Shown: positions 17,030 to 26,161, counted from the stretch's first letter. The stretch is 64,000 bases of DNA from Streptomyces narbonensis (GCF_014649015.1 NZ_BMSF01000003.1:1-64000), one strand, 5' to 3'. A program made the numbers and translations. The notes: generated by a model from the letters alone, not told the origin.

Positions 17030-18337
17030 TCAGCATTCGTCCTCGACCGTCCGGTCCCGCCCCGCGAGGGTTCCGATGACCATCTGCGGGACCATCAGGC
17101 CGCCCATGAGGGCGATGGGCAGTCCCCAGCCGCCGCTGTGCTGGTAGAGGACGCCGACGAGGAGGGGACCGGGGATGGAGATGAGGTAGCCGACGCTCTG
17201 GGCGAAGGCGGAGAGGCGGACGACGCCGGCACCGGTCCGCGAGCGCATCCCGATCATGGTGAGGGCGAGCGGGAAGGCGCAGTTGGAGACGCCGAGCAGG
17301 ACCGCCCAGACCCAGGCTCCGGCGGCCGGGGCGAAGAAGAGGCCGGTGTAGCCGGTGAGGCCGCAGAGGCCGAGCGCGACGACGATCGGTCCCTGGGTCT
17401 TCATCCGGGTCGCGAGCCGGGGGATGACGAAGGCGAGCGGGACGCCCATGACCATGGTGACGGCGAGGAGGACGCCCGCGGTGGAGGCGGGGACGCCGGC
17501 GTCGCGGAAGATCTGCGGCATCCAGCCCATCGTGATGTAGGCGCCGGTGGCCTGGAGGCCGAAGAAGCAGCCGAGGGCCCAGGCGGTGCGGCTGCGGGTG
17601 ACGCGCGGCGCGGGGGCCTCCGTCGCGGTGGTGGCCCTGGCCGGTTCGGGGGTGCGGTCCCGGTCGCGCACGAGCGGGATCCAGGGCAGGACGGCCAGTG
17701 CGGCGACGGCCGCCCAGACGCCGAGGCCGATGCGCCAGTCGCCGCCGAGGGCGGCGGTCATCGGGACGGTCGCGGCCGCGGCGACGGAGGTGCCGAGGGC
17801 GAGGGCCATGGAGTAGAGACCGGTCATGGTGCCGATGCGGTCGGGAAAGTACCGCTTGACGATGACCGGCATCAGGACGTTGCTGACGGCGATGCCCATG
17901 AGGGCGAGGGCGCTGGCGGCGAGGAAGGCGACGGTGCCGCCGGCGAGGGGCCGCAGGATCAGGCCCGTGAGGATCGCGGCCATGCCCGCGCAGACGACGG
18001 CGGCGGGGCCGAAGCGGCGCGCCAGGCGGGGGGCCGTGATGCCGAAGATCGCGAAGCAGAGCGGGGGGACCGAGGTGAGGACGCCGGCCACGGTGCCGCT
18101 CATGTGGAGGTCCGCGCTGACCTCTTCGAGGAGGGCGCCGAGGCTGGTGATGGCGGGGCGCAGGTTCAGGGCGGCGAGGACGAGGCCGACGGTGACGAGG
18201 CCGAGGGTCCAGCGCTGCGCCCGCCCCGCCGCGGGAGAATCGCCGGGGACGGCGGCTCCGGGCGGGGCCGTGGTGGCCGCCGGAACGGTTGTCGTGGCCG
18301 GTCGTGCGGGGTCGAGGGTCTTCGGCTCGTCAGGCAT
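17030..18337 (-). CDS. MFS transporter, CynX/NimT family
   Basis: A 435-residue major facilitator with about 12 hydrophobic segments after an Ala/Pro/Thr-rich N-terminal tail of about 40 residues. It carries the CynX/NimT-type N-terminal segment LVLAALNLRPAITSLGALLE and the ARRFGP loop after helix 2. Relatives move cyanate, nitroimidazoles or other small organics; the substrate is unknown. It is divergent from a FadR/GntR-type regulator gene, with 77 bases between starts that hold perfect inverted repeats, so control by that regulator is likely. The 38-residue SGM_5486-type gene follows immediately. Confidence 0.92.
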   Translation of the reverse strand: MPDEPKTLDPARPATTTVPAATTAPPGAAVPGDSPAAGRAQRWTLGLVTVGLVLAALNLRPAITSLGALLEEVSADLHMSGTVAGVLTSVPPLCFAIFGITAPRLARRFGPAAVVCAGMAAILTGLILRPLAGGTVAFLAASALALMGIAVSNVLMPVIVKRYFPDRIGTMTGLYSMALALGTSVAAAATVPMTAALGGDWRIGLGVWAAVAALAVLPWIPLVRDRDRTPEPARATTATEAPAPRVTRSRTAWALGCFFGLQATGAYITMGWMPQIFRDAGVPASTAGVLLAVTMVMGVPLAFVIPRLATRMKTQGPIVVALGLCGLTGYTGLFFAPAAGAWVWAVLLGVSNCAFPLALTMIGMRSRTGAGVVRLSAFAQSVGYLISIPGPLLVGVLYQHSGGWGLPIALMGGLMVPQMVIGTLAGRDRTVEDEC

Positions 18338-18361
18338 GGGGTCATCATAGAATCATGGGAT

Positions 18362-18399
18362 GATTGGTTGTCCAATCTCGAACGGTTCGATCTCGAACG
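18362..18399. promoter_or_regulatory. Candidate operator(s) of the FadR/GntR regulator
   Basis: GATTGG-TTGT-CCAATC (18362-18377) is a perfect 6-bp inverted repeat. TTCGA-TC-TCGAA (18386-18397) is a second palindrome, and TCTCGAACG is directly repeated at 18376 and 18391. Both lie between the divergent MFS and regulator starts. Confidence 0.6.
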
Positions 18400-18414
18400 A
18401 ATGGAAGGTGTTCC

Positions 18415-19140
18415 ATGGCCCTCGGTCATCCGCGGCGCGCAGGACTCTCCGATCAGGTGATCACCGAGCTGCGGAACCAGATCACCTCCGGGGAGTGGCC
18501 GGTGGGTTCGCGCATCCCGACCGAGCCGGAGCTGGTCGAGCAGTTGGGCGTGGCCCGCAACACCGTGCGCGAGGCCGTCCGGGCGCTCGCGCACAACGGA
18601 CTGCTCGACATCCGCCAGGGCTCGGGGACGTACGTCGTCGCCACCAGCGAGCTGGCGGGCGTCATGCACCGGCGTTTCGCCGGCTCCGACCCCCGGCACG
18701 TCGCCGAGCTGCGCTCGACCCTGGAGTCCGCTGCCGCGCGCTTCGCGGCGGAGCGGCGCACGGAGCGGGACCTGAAGCAGCTCGACGCGCTGCTCGCACG
18801 CCGCGAGGAGGCGTGGGAGTCGGGTGACGCGGAGCGGTTCGTGACGGTCGACGCGGCCTTCCACCACGCGGTCGTGGCCGCCTCGGGCAACGACGTGCTG
18901 ACGGAGCTCTACGCGGACCTGGGCGATCTCCTGCGGGACTGGCTGCGCGACGACGTCGGGCAGGAGCTGCGGCCGGAGAACCACATGGACCACGCGCGCC
19001 TGGTGGACGCGATCCGTGCGGGCGACGCCGAGCGGGCCGGGACGGAGGCGGCCGGCTACCCCTTCATGTGCCTCAAGAGCCCCGTACCGGAGCCGGTTCC
19101 CGCGCCGGAGACGGTTCCGGCTCCGCCGGCTGGTGCGTGA
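18415..19140 (+). CDS. FadR/GntR-family transcriptional regulator
   Basis: A 241-residue regulator: GntR winged helix (about 8-75; LRNQITSGEWPVGSRIPTEP and ARNTVREAVRALAHNGLL) plus an all-helical FCD ligand-binding domain (about 85-215), with metal/ligand-type His residues in DAAFHHAVV and ENHMDHARLVDAI. The ligand is unknown. ATG 18415 follows GGAAGG; the longer frame upstream covers the operator region and is rejected. The C-terminus ends in a Pro/Glu/Ala/Val repeat (VPEPVPAPETVPAPPAGA) that overlaps the convergent secreted-protein gene by 68 bases. It is divergent from the MFS exporter, its most likely target. Confidence 0.92.
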   Translation: MALGHPRRAGLSDQVITELRNQITSGEWPVGSRIPTEPELVEQLGVARNTVREAVRALAHNGLLDIRQGSGTYVVATSELAGVMHRRFAGSDPRHVAELRSTLESAAARFAAERRTERDLKQLDALLARREEAWESGDAERFVTVDAAFHHAVVAASGNDVLTELYADLGDLLRDWLRDDVGQELRPENHMDHARLVDAIRAGDAERAGTEAAGYPFMCLKSPVPEPVPAPETVPAPPAGA

Positions 19141-19495
19141 CCCAGGCGGACCGGACCTCCTTCCAGCAGCGGCCGGAGATCTGGGCGTAGTCCGCGGGGC
19201 CGACGTCGACGGGGGCGCTGTCGGTGTCGACGTCCCACCAGCGGTCGCACTCGACGTGAAGCCGGACGCGGTCGGTGCCGGGGTACGGGTTCTGGCAGTA
19301 CGCGGTGACGCGGGAGCCCTGGACGACGGTGCGGCAGGACGCCCCGAAGTTCTCCAGCTCGTCCGCGGGCGGGGCGGCCGCGGGGAGCTCCTCGGCCGGG
19401 GCGGGAGCGGCTCGCACCTCGGCGGCGACGGCGATCCCGGTGAGCAGAACGGCGACCGAGGCGAACGCGCCGAGCCCGTGACGTATCGCGCGCAT
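19073..19495 (-). CDS. Secreted hypothetical protein
   Basis: A 140-residue protein with a Sec signal peptide (MRAIRHGLGAFASVAVLLTG, cleavage likely near VRAAPA), an Ala/Pro-rich linker, then a compact region with four cysteines (SCRTVV, YCQNPYPGTD, ECDRWWDVD, RCWKEV) that could form two disulfides. The C-terminus is Pro/Glu-rich. A good ribosome site (GGGGAGGAGG) precedes the ATG, which supports it as a real gene despite its 68-base 3' overlap with the convergent regulator gene. I do not recognise the family and propose no function. Confidence 0.75.
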   Translation of the reverse strand: MRAIRHGLGAFASVAVLLTGIAVAAEVRAAPAPAEELPAAAPPADELENFGASCRTVVQGSRVTAYCQNPYPGTDRVRLHVECDRWWDVDTDSAPVDVGPADYAQISGRCWKEVRSAWVTHQPAEPEPSPAREPAPVRGS

Positions 19496-19585
19496 GCCCG
19501 TACCTCCTCCCCGTCAGCAGCAGAACATCACGCTCTGCCCCAGTCTGGGGTGATTCGCGCTACTTTTCGAGTCGGGAGCGATCGG

Positions 19586-19720
19586 GCCTGGTCGCGGGCC
19601 GGATCGGGACCTGGCCGAGGGCCTGACCGCGGGCCTTGGCAGGGGGCCGGATGACGGGCCTTGGCAGGGGGCCGGATGACGGGCCTGGTCGCGGGCCGGA
19701 TGACGGCCCCTGGCGGCGGG
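19586..19720. repeat. GGGCC-rich tandem repeats between a secreted protein and inhA
   Basis: A 25-bp unit starting GGGCCTTGGCAGG is repeated exactly at 19631-19655 and 19656-19680, with a diverged third copy at 19681-19704 and further GGGCCGGAT-type fragments on both sides. No gene covers this stretch. The whole intergenic region 19496-19808 holds only these repeats and the inhA terminator. Confidence 0.8.
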
Positions 19721-19736
19721 CCTCGCCCCGGCACGG

Positions 19737-19784
19737 AAAAGGCCCGCGCGTCCGCCCCTGCGGAGGGGGAACGCGCGGGCCTTC
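19737..19784 (-). terminator. Terminator of the fabG-inhA operon
   Basis: GGCCCGCGCGT/ACGCGCGGGCC stem (19741-19751 and 19771-19781). On the minus strand it ends in CCTTTTCC, 25 bases after the inhA stop. Confidence 0.8.
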
Positions 19785-19808
19785 TGCCCAGCGGCGCGGA
19801 GCGGGCGC

Positions 19809-20585
19809 TTACGCGCCGATCGCGTGCAGACCGCCGTCGACGTGGATGATCTCGCCGGTCGTCTTCGGGAACCAGTCGGAGAGCAGCGCCACGACGCCAC
19901 GGCCGGCCGGCTCCGGGTCCTCGAGCTTCCACTCCAGCGGGGAGCGGCTGTCCCACACCGCGGCCAGCTCGCCGAAGCCCGGAATGGACTTCGCGGCCAT
20001 CGAACCGATCGGGCCCGCCGAGATCAGGTTGCAGCGGATGTTCTGCTTGCCCAGGTCACGGGCCATGTAGCGGCTGGTGGCCTCCAGGGCGGCCTTGGCC
20101 GGGCCCATCCAGTCGTACTGCGGCCAGGCGAACTTCGCGTCAAAGGTGAGGCCGACGACGGAGCCGCCCTCGCTCATCAGCGGCAGCAGCGCCATCGTCA
20201 GCGACTTCAGGGAGAAGGCGGAGACGTGCATGGCGGTGGCCACGGACTCGAACGGCGTGTTGAGGAAGTTGCCGCCGAGGGCGTCCTGCGGAGCGAAGCC
20301 GATCGAGTGGACGATGCCGTCGAGGCGGTCGCCCAGGTGCTCACGGACCTGGCCCTCCAGGCGGGCGAGGTGCTCGTCGTTGGAGACGTCGAGCTCCAGC
20401 ACCTTGACCTTGTCGGGGTGGGGCAGCTTCTTGGCGATGCGCTCGGTCAGCGTCGGCCGCGGCCAGGCGGTGAGGATGATCTCCGCACCCTGCTCCTGGG
20501 CCAGCTTCGCGGTGTGGAAGGCGATGGAGGACTCCATCAGCACACCCGTGATCAGGATGCGCTTGCCCTCGAGGATTCCGCTCAT
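19809..20585 (-). CDS. inhA: Enoyl-[acyl-carrier-protein] reductase (InhA/FabI type)
   Basis: NADH-dependent reduction of trans-2-enoyl-ACP, the last step of type II fatty-acid elongation. 258 residues, the usual length. It has the modified cofactor loop of enoyl reductases (LITGVLMESSIAFHTAKLAQ), SIGFAPQDALGGNFL, and the active-site Tyr and Lys in YDWMGPAKAALEA, spaced six residues apart as in InhA. GPIGSMAAKSIPGF marks the substrate loop. It starts five bases after fabG, so the two genes form an operon for the two reductive steps of elongation. The close InhA resemblance suggests isoniazid/triclosan-class inhibitors could bind, which is family knowledge only. Confidence 0.96.
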   Translation of the reverse strand: MSGILEGKRILITGVLMESSIAFHTAKLAQEQGAEIILTAWPRPTLTERIAKKLPHPDKVKVLELDVSNDEHLARLEGQVREHLGDRLDGIVHSIGFAPQDALGGNFLNTPFESVATAMHVSAFSLKSLTMALLPLMSEGGSVVGLTFDAKFAWPQYDWMGPAKAALEATSRYMARDLGKQNIRCNLISAGPIGSMAAKSIPGFGELAAVWDSRSPLEWKLEDPEPAGRGVVALLSDWFPKTTGEIIHVDGGLHAIGA

Positions 20586-20590
20586 GGTGA

Positions 20591-21310
20591 TCAGTGACCC
20601 ATGCCCAATCCGCCGTCAACCGGGATGACGGCTCCAGTGATGTACGAGGCGTCGTCGGAGGAGAGGAACTTCACCGCGGCGGCGATCTCCTCCGGCTGCG
20701 CGTAACGGCCCAGCGGCACCTGGGACACGATGCCCGCGCGCTGCTCGTCGGTGAGGACCGCGGTCATGTCGGTGTCGACGAAACCAGGGGCGACGACGTT
20801 GAACGTGATGTTGCGCGAGCCGAGCTCACGCGCGAGGGAACGGGCGAAGCCGACCAGGCCGGCCTTGGAGGCGGCGTAGTTGGCCTGGCCCGCGGAGCCC
20901 AGCAGACCGACGACCGAGGAGATCAGGACGACGCGGCCCTTCTTGGCCCGCAGCATGCCGCGGTTGGCGCGCTTCACGACCCGGAAGGTGCCGGTCAGGT
21001 TGGTGTCGACGACGGACGTGAAGTCCTCCTCCGACATGCGCATGAGGAGCTGGTCCTTCGTCACGCCGGCGTTGGCCACGAGGACCTCGACCGGACCGTG
21101 CTTCTCCTCGATCTCCTTGTACGCCTGCTCCACCTGCTCGCCGTCGGTGATGTCGCACTTGACGGGCAGGCAGCCGAGCTCGACCAGGGCGGCCGGGGGC
21201 TCGCCGGAGCGGTACGTGATCGCGACCTTGTCGCCGGCCTCGGCGAACGCGCGGGCGATGGCGAGGCCGATGCCCCGGTTTCCTCCGGTGACGAGAACCG
21301 AGCGGCTCAA
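20591..21310 (-). CDS. fabG: 3-oxoacyl-[acyl-carrier-protein] reductase FabG
   Basis: Reduces 3-oxoacyl-ACP with NADPH in fatty-acid elongation. 239 residues: TGGNRGIG cofactor motif at about 8-15, NAG at about 80-82, catalytic Ser in LISSVVG, Tyr/Lys in NYAASKAGL, and ending DGGLGMGH. The start is TTG 21310 (MSRSVLVTGG), preceded by AAAGGGTGA at suitable spacing; an upstream in-frame ATG (21370) adds 20 unsupported residues. First gene of the fabG-inhA operon, separate from the main fab condensing-enzyme cluster, as also in mycobacteria (mabA-inhA). Confidence 0.95.
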   Translation of the reverse strand: MSRSVLVTGGNRGIGLAIARAFAEAGDKVAITYRSGEPPAALVELGCLPVKCDITDGEQVEQAYKEIEEKHGPVEVLVANAGVTKDQLLMRMSEEDFTSVVDTNLTGTFRVVKRANRGMLRAKKGRVVLISSVVGLLGSAGQANYAASKAGLVGFARSLARELGSRNITFNVVAPGFVDTDMTAVLTDEQRAGIVSQVPLGRYAQPEEIAAAVKFLSSDDASYITGAVIPVDGGLGMGH

Positions 21311-21570
21311 CGGATCACCCTTTCGATAGCGGTCTGGTAGCCGAAAACCTATCGGTATCGCTCCCGACATGAGGAATCGACCTCCGACAGTGGCGTAGGG
21401 GCGTCACTGTCGGATCCCTACAGCTCGGAGTGGGTACGGGTCTGCCGGGGAGCGCCCGGGGAGCGGCCCGTGGGGAGCGCTCGTAATGGGCCCACTCGGC
21501 CGCCTTTCCCATGATTGACTTCCGGAACAGCTCAACCGCCGTCTTCCGATCACCGAGAGCGAGGCCGCTC

Positions 21571-23094
21571 GTGGTCCATCAGATCGACCCTTCGTTCGTC
21601 GCGCTGCCCCTGCGGGCGCTCGCCGACGCGGCGCTCGCCCGGGCGCGTGCGCTCGGCGCCGAGCACGCGGACTTCCGCCTGGAGCGGGTGCGCAGCGCCT
21701 CGTGGCGGCTGCGGGACGCCAAACCGTCCGGTTCCTCGGACACCACCGACCTCGGCTACGCGGTGCGGGTGGTGCACGGCGGGGCCTGGGGCTTCGCGTC
21801 CGGGGTCGACCTGACCATGGACGGGGCGGCGAAGGTCGCCTCGCAGGCGGTCGCCATGGCGAAGCTGTCGGCCAAGGTGATCGCGGCGGCGGGCTCCGAC
21901 GAGCGCGTGGAGCTGGCCGAGGAGCCGGTGCACTCGGAGCGCACCTGGGTCTCCTCGTACGAGATCGACCCCTTCTCCGTCCCCGCCGAGGAGAAGAGCG
22001 CGCTGCTCGCCGACTGGAGCGCGCGGCTGCTGCGGGCGGAGGGCGTGGCGCACGTGGACGCCTCGCTGCTCACCGTCCACGAGAACAAGTTCTATGCGGA
22101 CACGGCGGGCACGGTCACGACCCAGCAGCGCGTCCGGCTGCACCCGCAGTTCACGGCGGTCGCCGTCGACGGGACGACCGGTGAGTTCGACTCGATGCGG
22201 ACGATCGCGCCGCCGGTCGGGCGGGGCTGGGAGTACCTGACGGGCACCGGCTGGGACTGGGACAAGGAGCTGGACGAGATCCCGGGGCTCCTCGCCGAGA
22301 AGATGCGGGCGCCGAGCGTCGAGGCCGGGCGGTACGACCTGGTCGTGGACCCGTCGAACCTCTGGCTGACGATCCACGAGTCGATCGGGCACGCCACCGA
22401 GCTGGACCGGGCCCTCGGCTACGAGGCGGCCTACGCGGGCACCTCCTTCGCCACCTTCGACCAGCTGGGCAAGCTGGCGTACGGCTCGTCGATCATGAAC
22501 GTGACGGGTGACCGCACCGCCGAGCACGGGCTCGCGACCATCGGTTACGACGACGAGGGCGTCGAGGCGCAGTCCTGGGACCTGGTGAAGGACGGCACGC
22601 TCGTCGGCTACCAGCTGGACCGGCGGATCGCGAAGCTCACGGGCCTCGGCCGCTCGAACGGCTGCGCGTTCGCGGACTCCCCCGGGCACGTGCCGGTGCA
22701 GCGGATGGCGAACGTCTCGCTGCAGCCGGACCCGGGCGGTCTGTCGACCGAGGACCTGATCGGCGGGGTCGAGCGGGGCATCTACGTGGTCGGCGACCGG
22801 TCGTGGTCGATCGACATGCAGCGCTACAACTTCCAGTTCACCGGGCAGCGCTTCTTCCGCATCGAGAACGGCCGGCTCGCCGGACAGCTGCGGGACGTGG
22901 CGTACCAGGCGACGACGACCGACTTCTGGGGCTCGATGGAGCAGGTCGGCGGCCCGCAGACGTACGTCCTCGGCGGCGCCTTCAACTGCGGCAAGGCCCA
23001 GCCGGGCCAGGTCGCCGCGGTCTCCCACGGCTGCCCCTCCGCCCTCTTCCGGGGCGTCAACATCCTTAACACGACGCAGGAGGCCGGTCGATGA
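21571..23094 (+). CDS. tldD: Metalloprotease TldD
   Basis: The active subunit of the TldD/TldE zinc protease, which degrades unfolded peptides or trims leader peptides from modified peptides such as microcin B17. 507 residues. The metal-binding HExxxH motif is visible in TIHESIGHATELDRALGYE at about residue 270, and the C-terminal half has the GVERGIYV and GGAFNCGKAQPGQVAAVSHG segments. GTG 21571 is chosen by family alignment; the ribosome site (GCGAGG) is weak. Its stop overlaps the start of tldE by four bases (ATGA), giving coupled synthesis of the heterodimer. No peptide precursor is seen nearby, so a housekeeping role is more likely. Confidence 0.94.
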   Translation: MVHQIDPSFVALPLRALADAALARARALGAEHADFRLERVRSASWRLRDAKPSGSSDTTDLGYAVRVVHGGAWGFASGVDLTMDGAAKVASQAVAMAKLSAKVIAAAGSDERVELAEEPVHSERTWVSSYEIDPFSVPAEEKSALLADWSARLLRAEGVAHVDASLLTVHENKFYADTAGTVTTQQRVRLHPQFTAVAVDGTTGEFDSMRTIAPPVGRGWEYLTGTGWDWDKELDEIPGLLAEKMRAPSVEAGRYDLVVDPSNLWLTIHESIGHATELDRALGYEAAYAGTSFATFDQLGKLAYGSSIMNVTGDRTAEHGLATIGYDDEGVEAQSWDLVKDGTLVGYQLDRRIAKLTGLGRSNGCAFADSPGHVPVQRMANVSLQPDPGGLSTEDLIGGVERGIYVVGDRSWSIDMQRYNFQFTGQRFFRIENGRLAGQLRDVAYQATTTDFWGSMEQVGGPQTYVLGGAFNCGKAQPGQVAAVSHGCPSALFRGVNILNTTQEAGR

Positions 23095-24482
23095 GCCGCG
23101 TCAGCAAGCCGTACGAGATCGTCGAGCGGGCGCTTGAGCTGTCCCGTGCCGACGGGTGTGTCGTCATCGCCGACGAGGAGTCCTCGGCCAATCTGCGCTG
23201 GGCCGGGAACGCGCTGACCACCAACGGCGTCACCCGCGGACGCACCCTCACCGTCATCGCGACCGTCGACGGCGCCCAGGGCACCGCCTCCGGTGTCGTC
23301 TCCCGGTCGGCCGTCACCGTCGACGACCTGGAGCCGCTGGTCCGGGCCGCCGAGGCCGCCGCGAAGGCCGCCGGGCCCGCCGAGGACGCGCAGCCGCTGG
23401 TCGAGGGCGTGCCCTCCTCCCCCGACTTCACGGACGCCCCGGCCGAGACCTCCTCCGCCGTCTTCGCCGACTTCGCCCCGGCGCTCGGCGAGGCCTTCGC
23501 CCGGGCCCTGGCGGGCGGCCGTGAGCTCTACGGCTTCGCCAACCACGAGCTGACCTCGACCTACCTGGGTACGTCGACGGGGCTGCGGCTCCGGCACGAC
23601 CAGCCCAACGGGACGCTGGAGCTCAACGCCAAGTCGCCCGACCGGTCGCGCTCCGCCTGGGCAGGGCGCTCGACACGGGACTTCAAGGACGTCGACCCTG
23701 CCGCGCTCGACGCGGAGCTGGCGACCCGGCTCGGCTGGGCGGAGCGGCGGATCGAGCTGCCCGCCGGGCGGTACGAGACGCTGCTGCCGCCGACGGCGGT
23801 GGCCGACCTGATGATCTACCAGCTGTGGTCGTCCACGGCCCGGGACGCGGTGGAGGGCCGTACGGTCTTCTCCAAGCCCGGTGGCGGCACCCGGCTCGGC
23901 GAGACCCTCTCCCCGCTGCCGCTGACCCTGCGCAGCGACCCGAACGAGCCGGGCCTGGAGTCCGCGCCGTTCGTGATCGCGCACTCGTCCGGCGACGACT
24001 CCTCGGTCTTCGACAACGGTCTGCCGGTCGGGCCGATCGACTGGGTGAAGGCGGGCGCCCTGTCGCACCTGATCACCACCCGGCACACCGCGGGACTCAC
24101 TCGGTTGCCCGTGGCGCCCGGGGCGGGGAACCTGATCCTGGACGGCGGCGGCGAGCGCTCCCTGGAGGAGATGGTCGCCTCGACCGAGCGCGGCCTGCTG
24201 CTGACCTGCCTCTGGTACATCCGCGAGGTCGACCCGGCGACGCTGCTGCTGACCGGGCTGACCCGGGACGGCGTGTACCTCGTCGAGAACGGCGAGGTCG
24301 TCGGCGAGGTGAACAACTTCCGCTTCAACGAGTCGCCGGTGGACCTGCTGTCGCGGGCCTCGGAGGCGGGCCGGACGGAGAAGACGCTTCCGCGCGAGTG
24401 GAGCGACTGGTTCACCCGGGCCGCGATGCCCGCCCTGCGGGTGCCGGACTTCAACATGAGCTCGGTCAGCAAGGGGGTCTGA
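23091..24482 (+). CDS. pmbA: TldE/PmbA-family metallopeptidase partner
   Basis: A 463-residue paralogue of TldD without the HExxxH motif, as expected for TldE, which forms the other half of the proteolytic chamber. Family features are visible: [18 protein letters not shown] near the N-terminus, then [20 protein letters not shown] and the C-terminal [17 protein letters not shown]. It starts inside the tldD stop (ATGA) and ends 55 bases before tyrS, whose promoter appears to lie in that gap. The protein should be cytosolic. Confidence 0.93.
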   Translation: MSRVSKPYEIVERALELSRADGCVVIADEESSANLRWAGNALTTNGVTRGRTLTVIATVDGAQGTASGVVSRSAVTVDDLEPLVRAAEAAAKAAGPAEDAQPLVEGVPSSPDFTDAPAETSSAVFADFAPALGEAFARALAGGRELYGFANHELTSTYLGTSTGLRLRHDQPNGTLELNAKSPDRSRSAWAGRSTRDFKDVDPAALDAELATRLGWAERRIELPAGRYETLLPPTAVADLMIYQLWSSTARDAVEGRTVFSKPGGGTRLGETLSPLPLTLRSDPNEPGLESAPFVIAHSSGDDSSVFDNGLPVGPIDWVKAGALSHLITTRHTAGLTRLPVAPGAGNLILDGGGERSLEEMVASTERGLLLTCLWYIREVDPATLLLTGLTRDGVYLVENGEVVGEVNNFRFNESPVDLLSRASEAGRTEKTLPREWSDWFTRAAMPALRVPDFNMSSVSKGV

Positions 24483-24537
24483 CCCACCGCCTAGACTGAG
24501 GCGTCGTACCACCAACAACCTGAGGAGACTGACGGTC

Positions 24538-25812
24538 GTGACGGACATCGTCGACGAGCTGAAGTGGCGTGGGCTCTTCGCCCAGTCCACCGATGAGGAC
24601 GCACTGCGCAAGGCTCTCGCGGACGGCCCCGTCACGTTCTATTGCGGTTTCGACCCGACCGCGGCCAGTCTCCACGTCGGCCACCTGGTCCAGGTGCTCA
24701 CCGTGCGCCGGCTCCAGCAGGCCGGGCACCGGCCGCTGGCGCTGGTCGGCGGGGCCACCGGGCAGATCGGTGACCCGCGGCCGACGGCCGAGCGCACCCT
24801 GAACGACCCGGAGACGGTCGCGAACTGGGTGAACCGGCTGCGCTCACAGATCGAGCCCTTCCTCTCCTTCGAGGGGGAGAACGCGGCGGTCATGGTGAAC
24901 AACCTGGACTGGACCGCCGGGCTTTCGGCGATCGAGTTCCTGCGGGACATCGGCAAGCACTTCCGGGTCAACAAGATGCTGACCAAGGACTCCGTCGCCC
25001 GGCGCCTGGAGTCCGAGCAGGGCATCAGCTACACGGAGTTCAGCTACCAGCTGCTCCAGGCCATGGACTTCCTGGAGCTGTACCGCCGCTACGGCTGCGT
25101 CCTCCAGCAGGGCGGCTCGGACCAGTGGGGCAACCTGGTGGCCGGTCTCGACCTGATCCACCGCCTGGAGCCGGGCGCGGACGTCCACGCGCTCGCGACG
25201 CCGCTGATGGTCAAGGCGGACGGCACCAAGTTCGGCAAGACCGAGGGCGGGGCCGTCTGGCTGGACCCGGAGATGACCACGCCGTACGCGTTCTACCAGT
25301 TCTGGCTGAACGTCGACGACCGCGACATCTCGACGTACATGCGGATCCTCTCCTTCAGGTCCCGCGAGGAGCTGGAGGAGCTGGAGGCGCAGACCGCCGA
25401 GCGGCCGCAGGCGCGCGCCGCCCAGCGGGCGCTCGCCGAGGAGCTCACCACGCTCGTGCACGGCGCGGAGCAGTGCGCGGCCGTCATCAACGCCTCGAAG
25501 GCGCTGTTCGGGCAGGGCGACCTGGCCGAGCTGGACGGGGCGACGCTCGCCGCCGCACTGTCCGAGCTGCCGCACGCGCGCGTGACCGAGCTCGGCCAGG
25601 TCGTCGACCTGTTCACCGAGGTCGGGCTCGCCCCGAGCAAGTCGGGCGCTCGCCGCACGGTGAAGGAGGGCGGGGCGTACGTGAACAACGTGAAGGTCAC
25701 CGCCGAGGACGCCGAGGTGTCGGCGGACGAGCTGCTGCACGGCCGCTGGCTGGTGCTGCGGCGCGGCAAGAAGAACCTGGCGGCGATCGAGTTCGCCGGC
25801 GCGGAGGGCTGA
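24538..25812 (+). CDS. tyrS: Tyrosyl-tRNA synthetase
   Basis: Charges tRNA-Tyr; class Ic synthetase of 424 residues. It has [16 protein letters not shown] (HIGH-like motif, about residues 35-50), the Tyr-pocket segment [22 protein letters not shown], and the KMSKS-loop equivalent [14 protein letters not shown]-terminal S4 RNA-binding domain (about 355-420) includes [17 protein letters not shown]. The GTG start at 24538 has GAGGAG 10 bases upstream. A -10-like TAGACT at 24492-24497 suggests its own promoter after tldE. No T-box leader fits in the short gap. An 18-bp perfect palindrome follows as terminator. Confidence 0.97.
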   Translation: MTDIVDELKWRGLFAQSTDEDALRKALADGPVTFYCGFDPTAASLHVGHLVQVLTVRRLQQAGHRPLALVGGATGQIGDPRPTAERTLNDPETVANWVNRLRSQIEPFLSFEGENAAVMVNNLDWTAGLSAIEFLRDIGKHFRVNKMLTKDSVARRLESEQGISYTEFSYQLLQAMDFLELYRRYGCVLQQGGSDQWGNLVAGLDLIHRLEPGADVHALATPLMVKADGTKFGKTEGGAVWLDPEMTTPYAFYQFWLNVDDRDISTYMRILSFRSREELEELEAQTAERPQARAAQRALAEELTTLVHGAEQCAAVINASKALFGQGDLAELDGATLAAALSELPHARVTELGQVVDLFTEVGLAPSKSGARRTVKEGGAYVNNVKVTAEDAEVSADELLHGRWLVLRRGKKNLAAIEFAGAEG

Positions 25813-25830
25813 TCCGCCCGCACGCCGAAG

Positions 25831-25867
25831 AGGCCCGGTACGGCAGCTCAGCTGCCGTACCGGGCCT
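25831..25867. terminator. tyrS terminator, 18-bp perfect palindrome
   Basis: Two perfect 18-base arms (AGGCCCGGTACGGCAGCT and its complement) flank a single central base. Placed between convergent genes, it can serve both. No T tract follows. Confidence 0.8.
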
Positions 25868-25885
25868 CCCGGTTTCACGGGTGTG

Positions 25886-26161
25886 TCACGCCCGCTGTCT
25901 GTTCCCCTTCATCGAGGCCCAGATCATGTCGCCCACCCCGACCACGGCGACGGCGCCGATCAGCTGGAGCAGGTGGCGGGTCCAGTCGATGCCCTTGGTG
26001 TCGTTGACGCCGATCCAGGTCGCGACCGCGTTGCCGAGGACGCTGCCCAGAATGCCGAACACGGTCGTCAGCCAGAGCGGGATCTGCTGCTTCCCCGGCA
26101 GGATCGCCTTCGCGATCAGGCCGAGGACGAATCCCACGATGATCGCCCACAACCAACTCAT
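25886..26161 (-). CDS. GlsB/YeaQ/YmgE-family stress-response membrane protein
   Basis: A 91-residue membrane protein of the transglycosylase-associated/GlsB family, with three hydrophobic segments (WLWAIIVGFVLGLIAKAI, WLTTVFGILGSVLGNAVA and LIGAVAVVGVGDMIWAS) and the hallmark GLIAKAILPGKQ. The molecular function is unknown; family members are often stress-induced. ATG 26161 has AAGGAGG five bases upstream. It is convergent with tyrS and divergent from a DUF3099 gene. Confidence 0.9.
   Translation of the reverse strand: MSWLWAIIVGFVLGLIAKAILPGKQQIPLWLTTVFGILGSVLGNAVATWIGVNDTKGIDWTRHLLQLIGAVAVVGVGDMIWASMKGNRQRA

Noticed and set aside
19586..19720. Possible CRISPR array from the 25-bp repeats
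   Set aside because: The copies are back to back without unique spacers and no cas gene is present.
21571..24482. RiPP biosynthetic locus around tldD/tldE
   Set aside because: No precursor-like small ORF, radical-SAM partner, cyclodehydratase or dedicated exporter adjoins; tyrS and fab genes are housekeeping neighbours.
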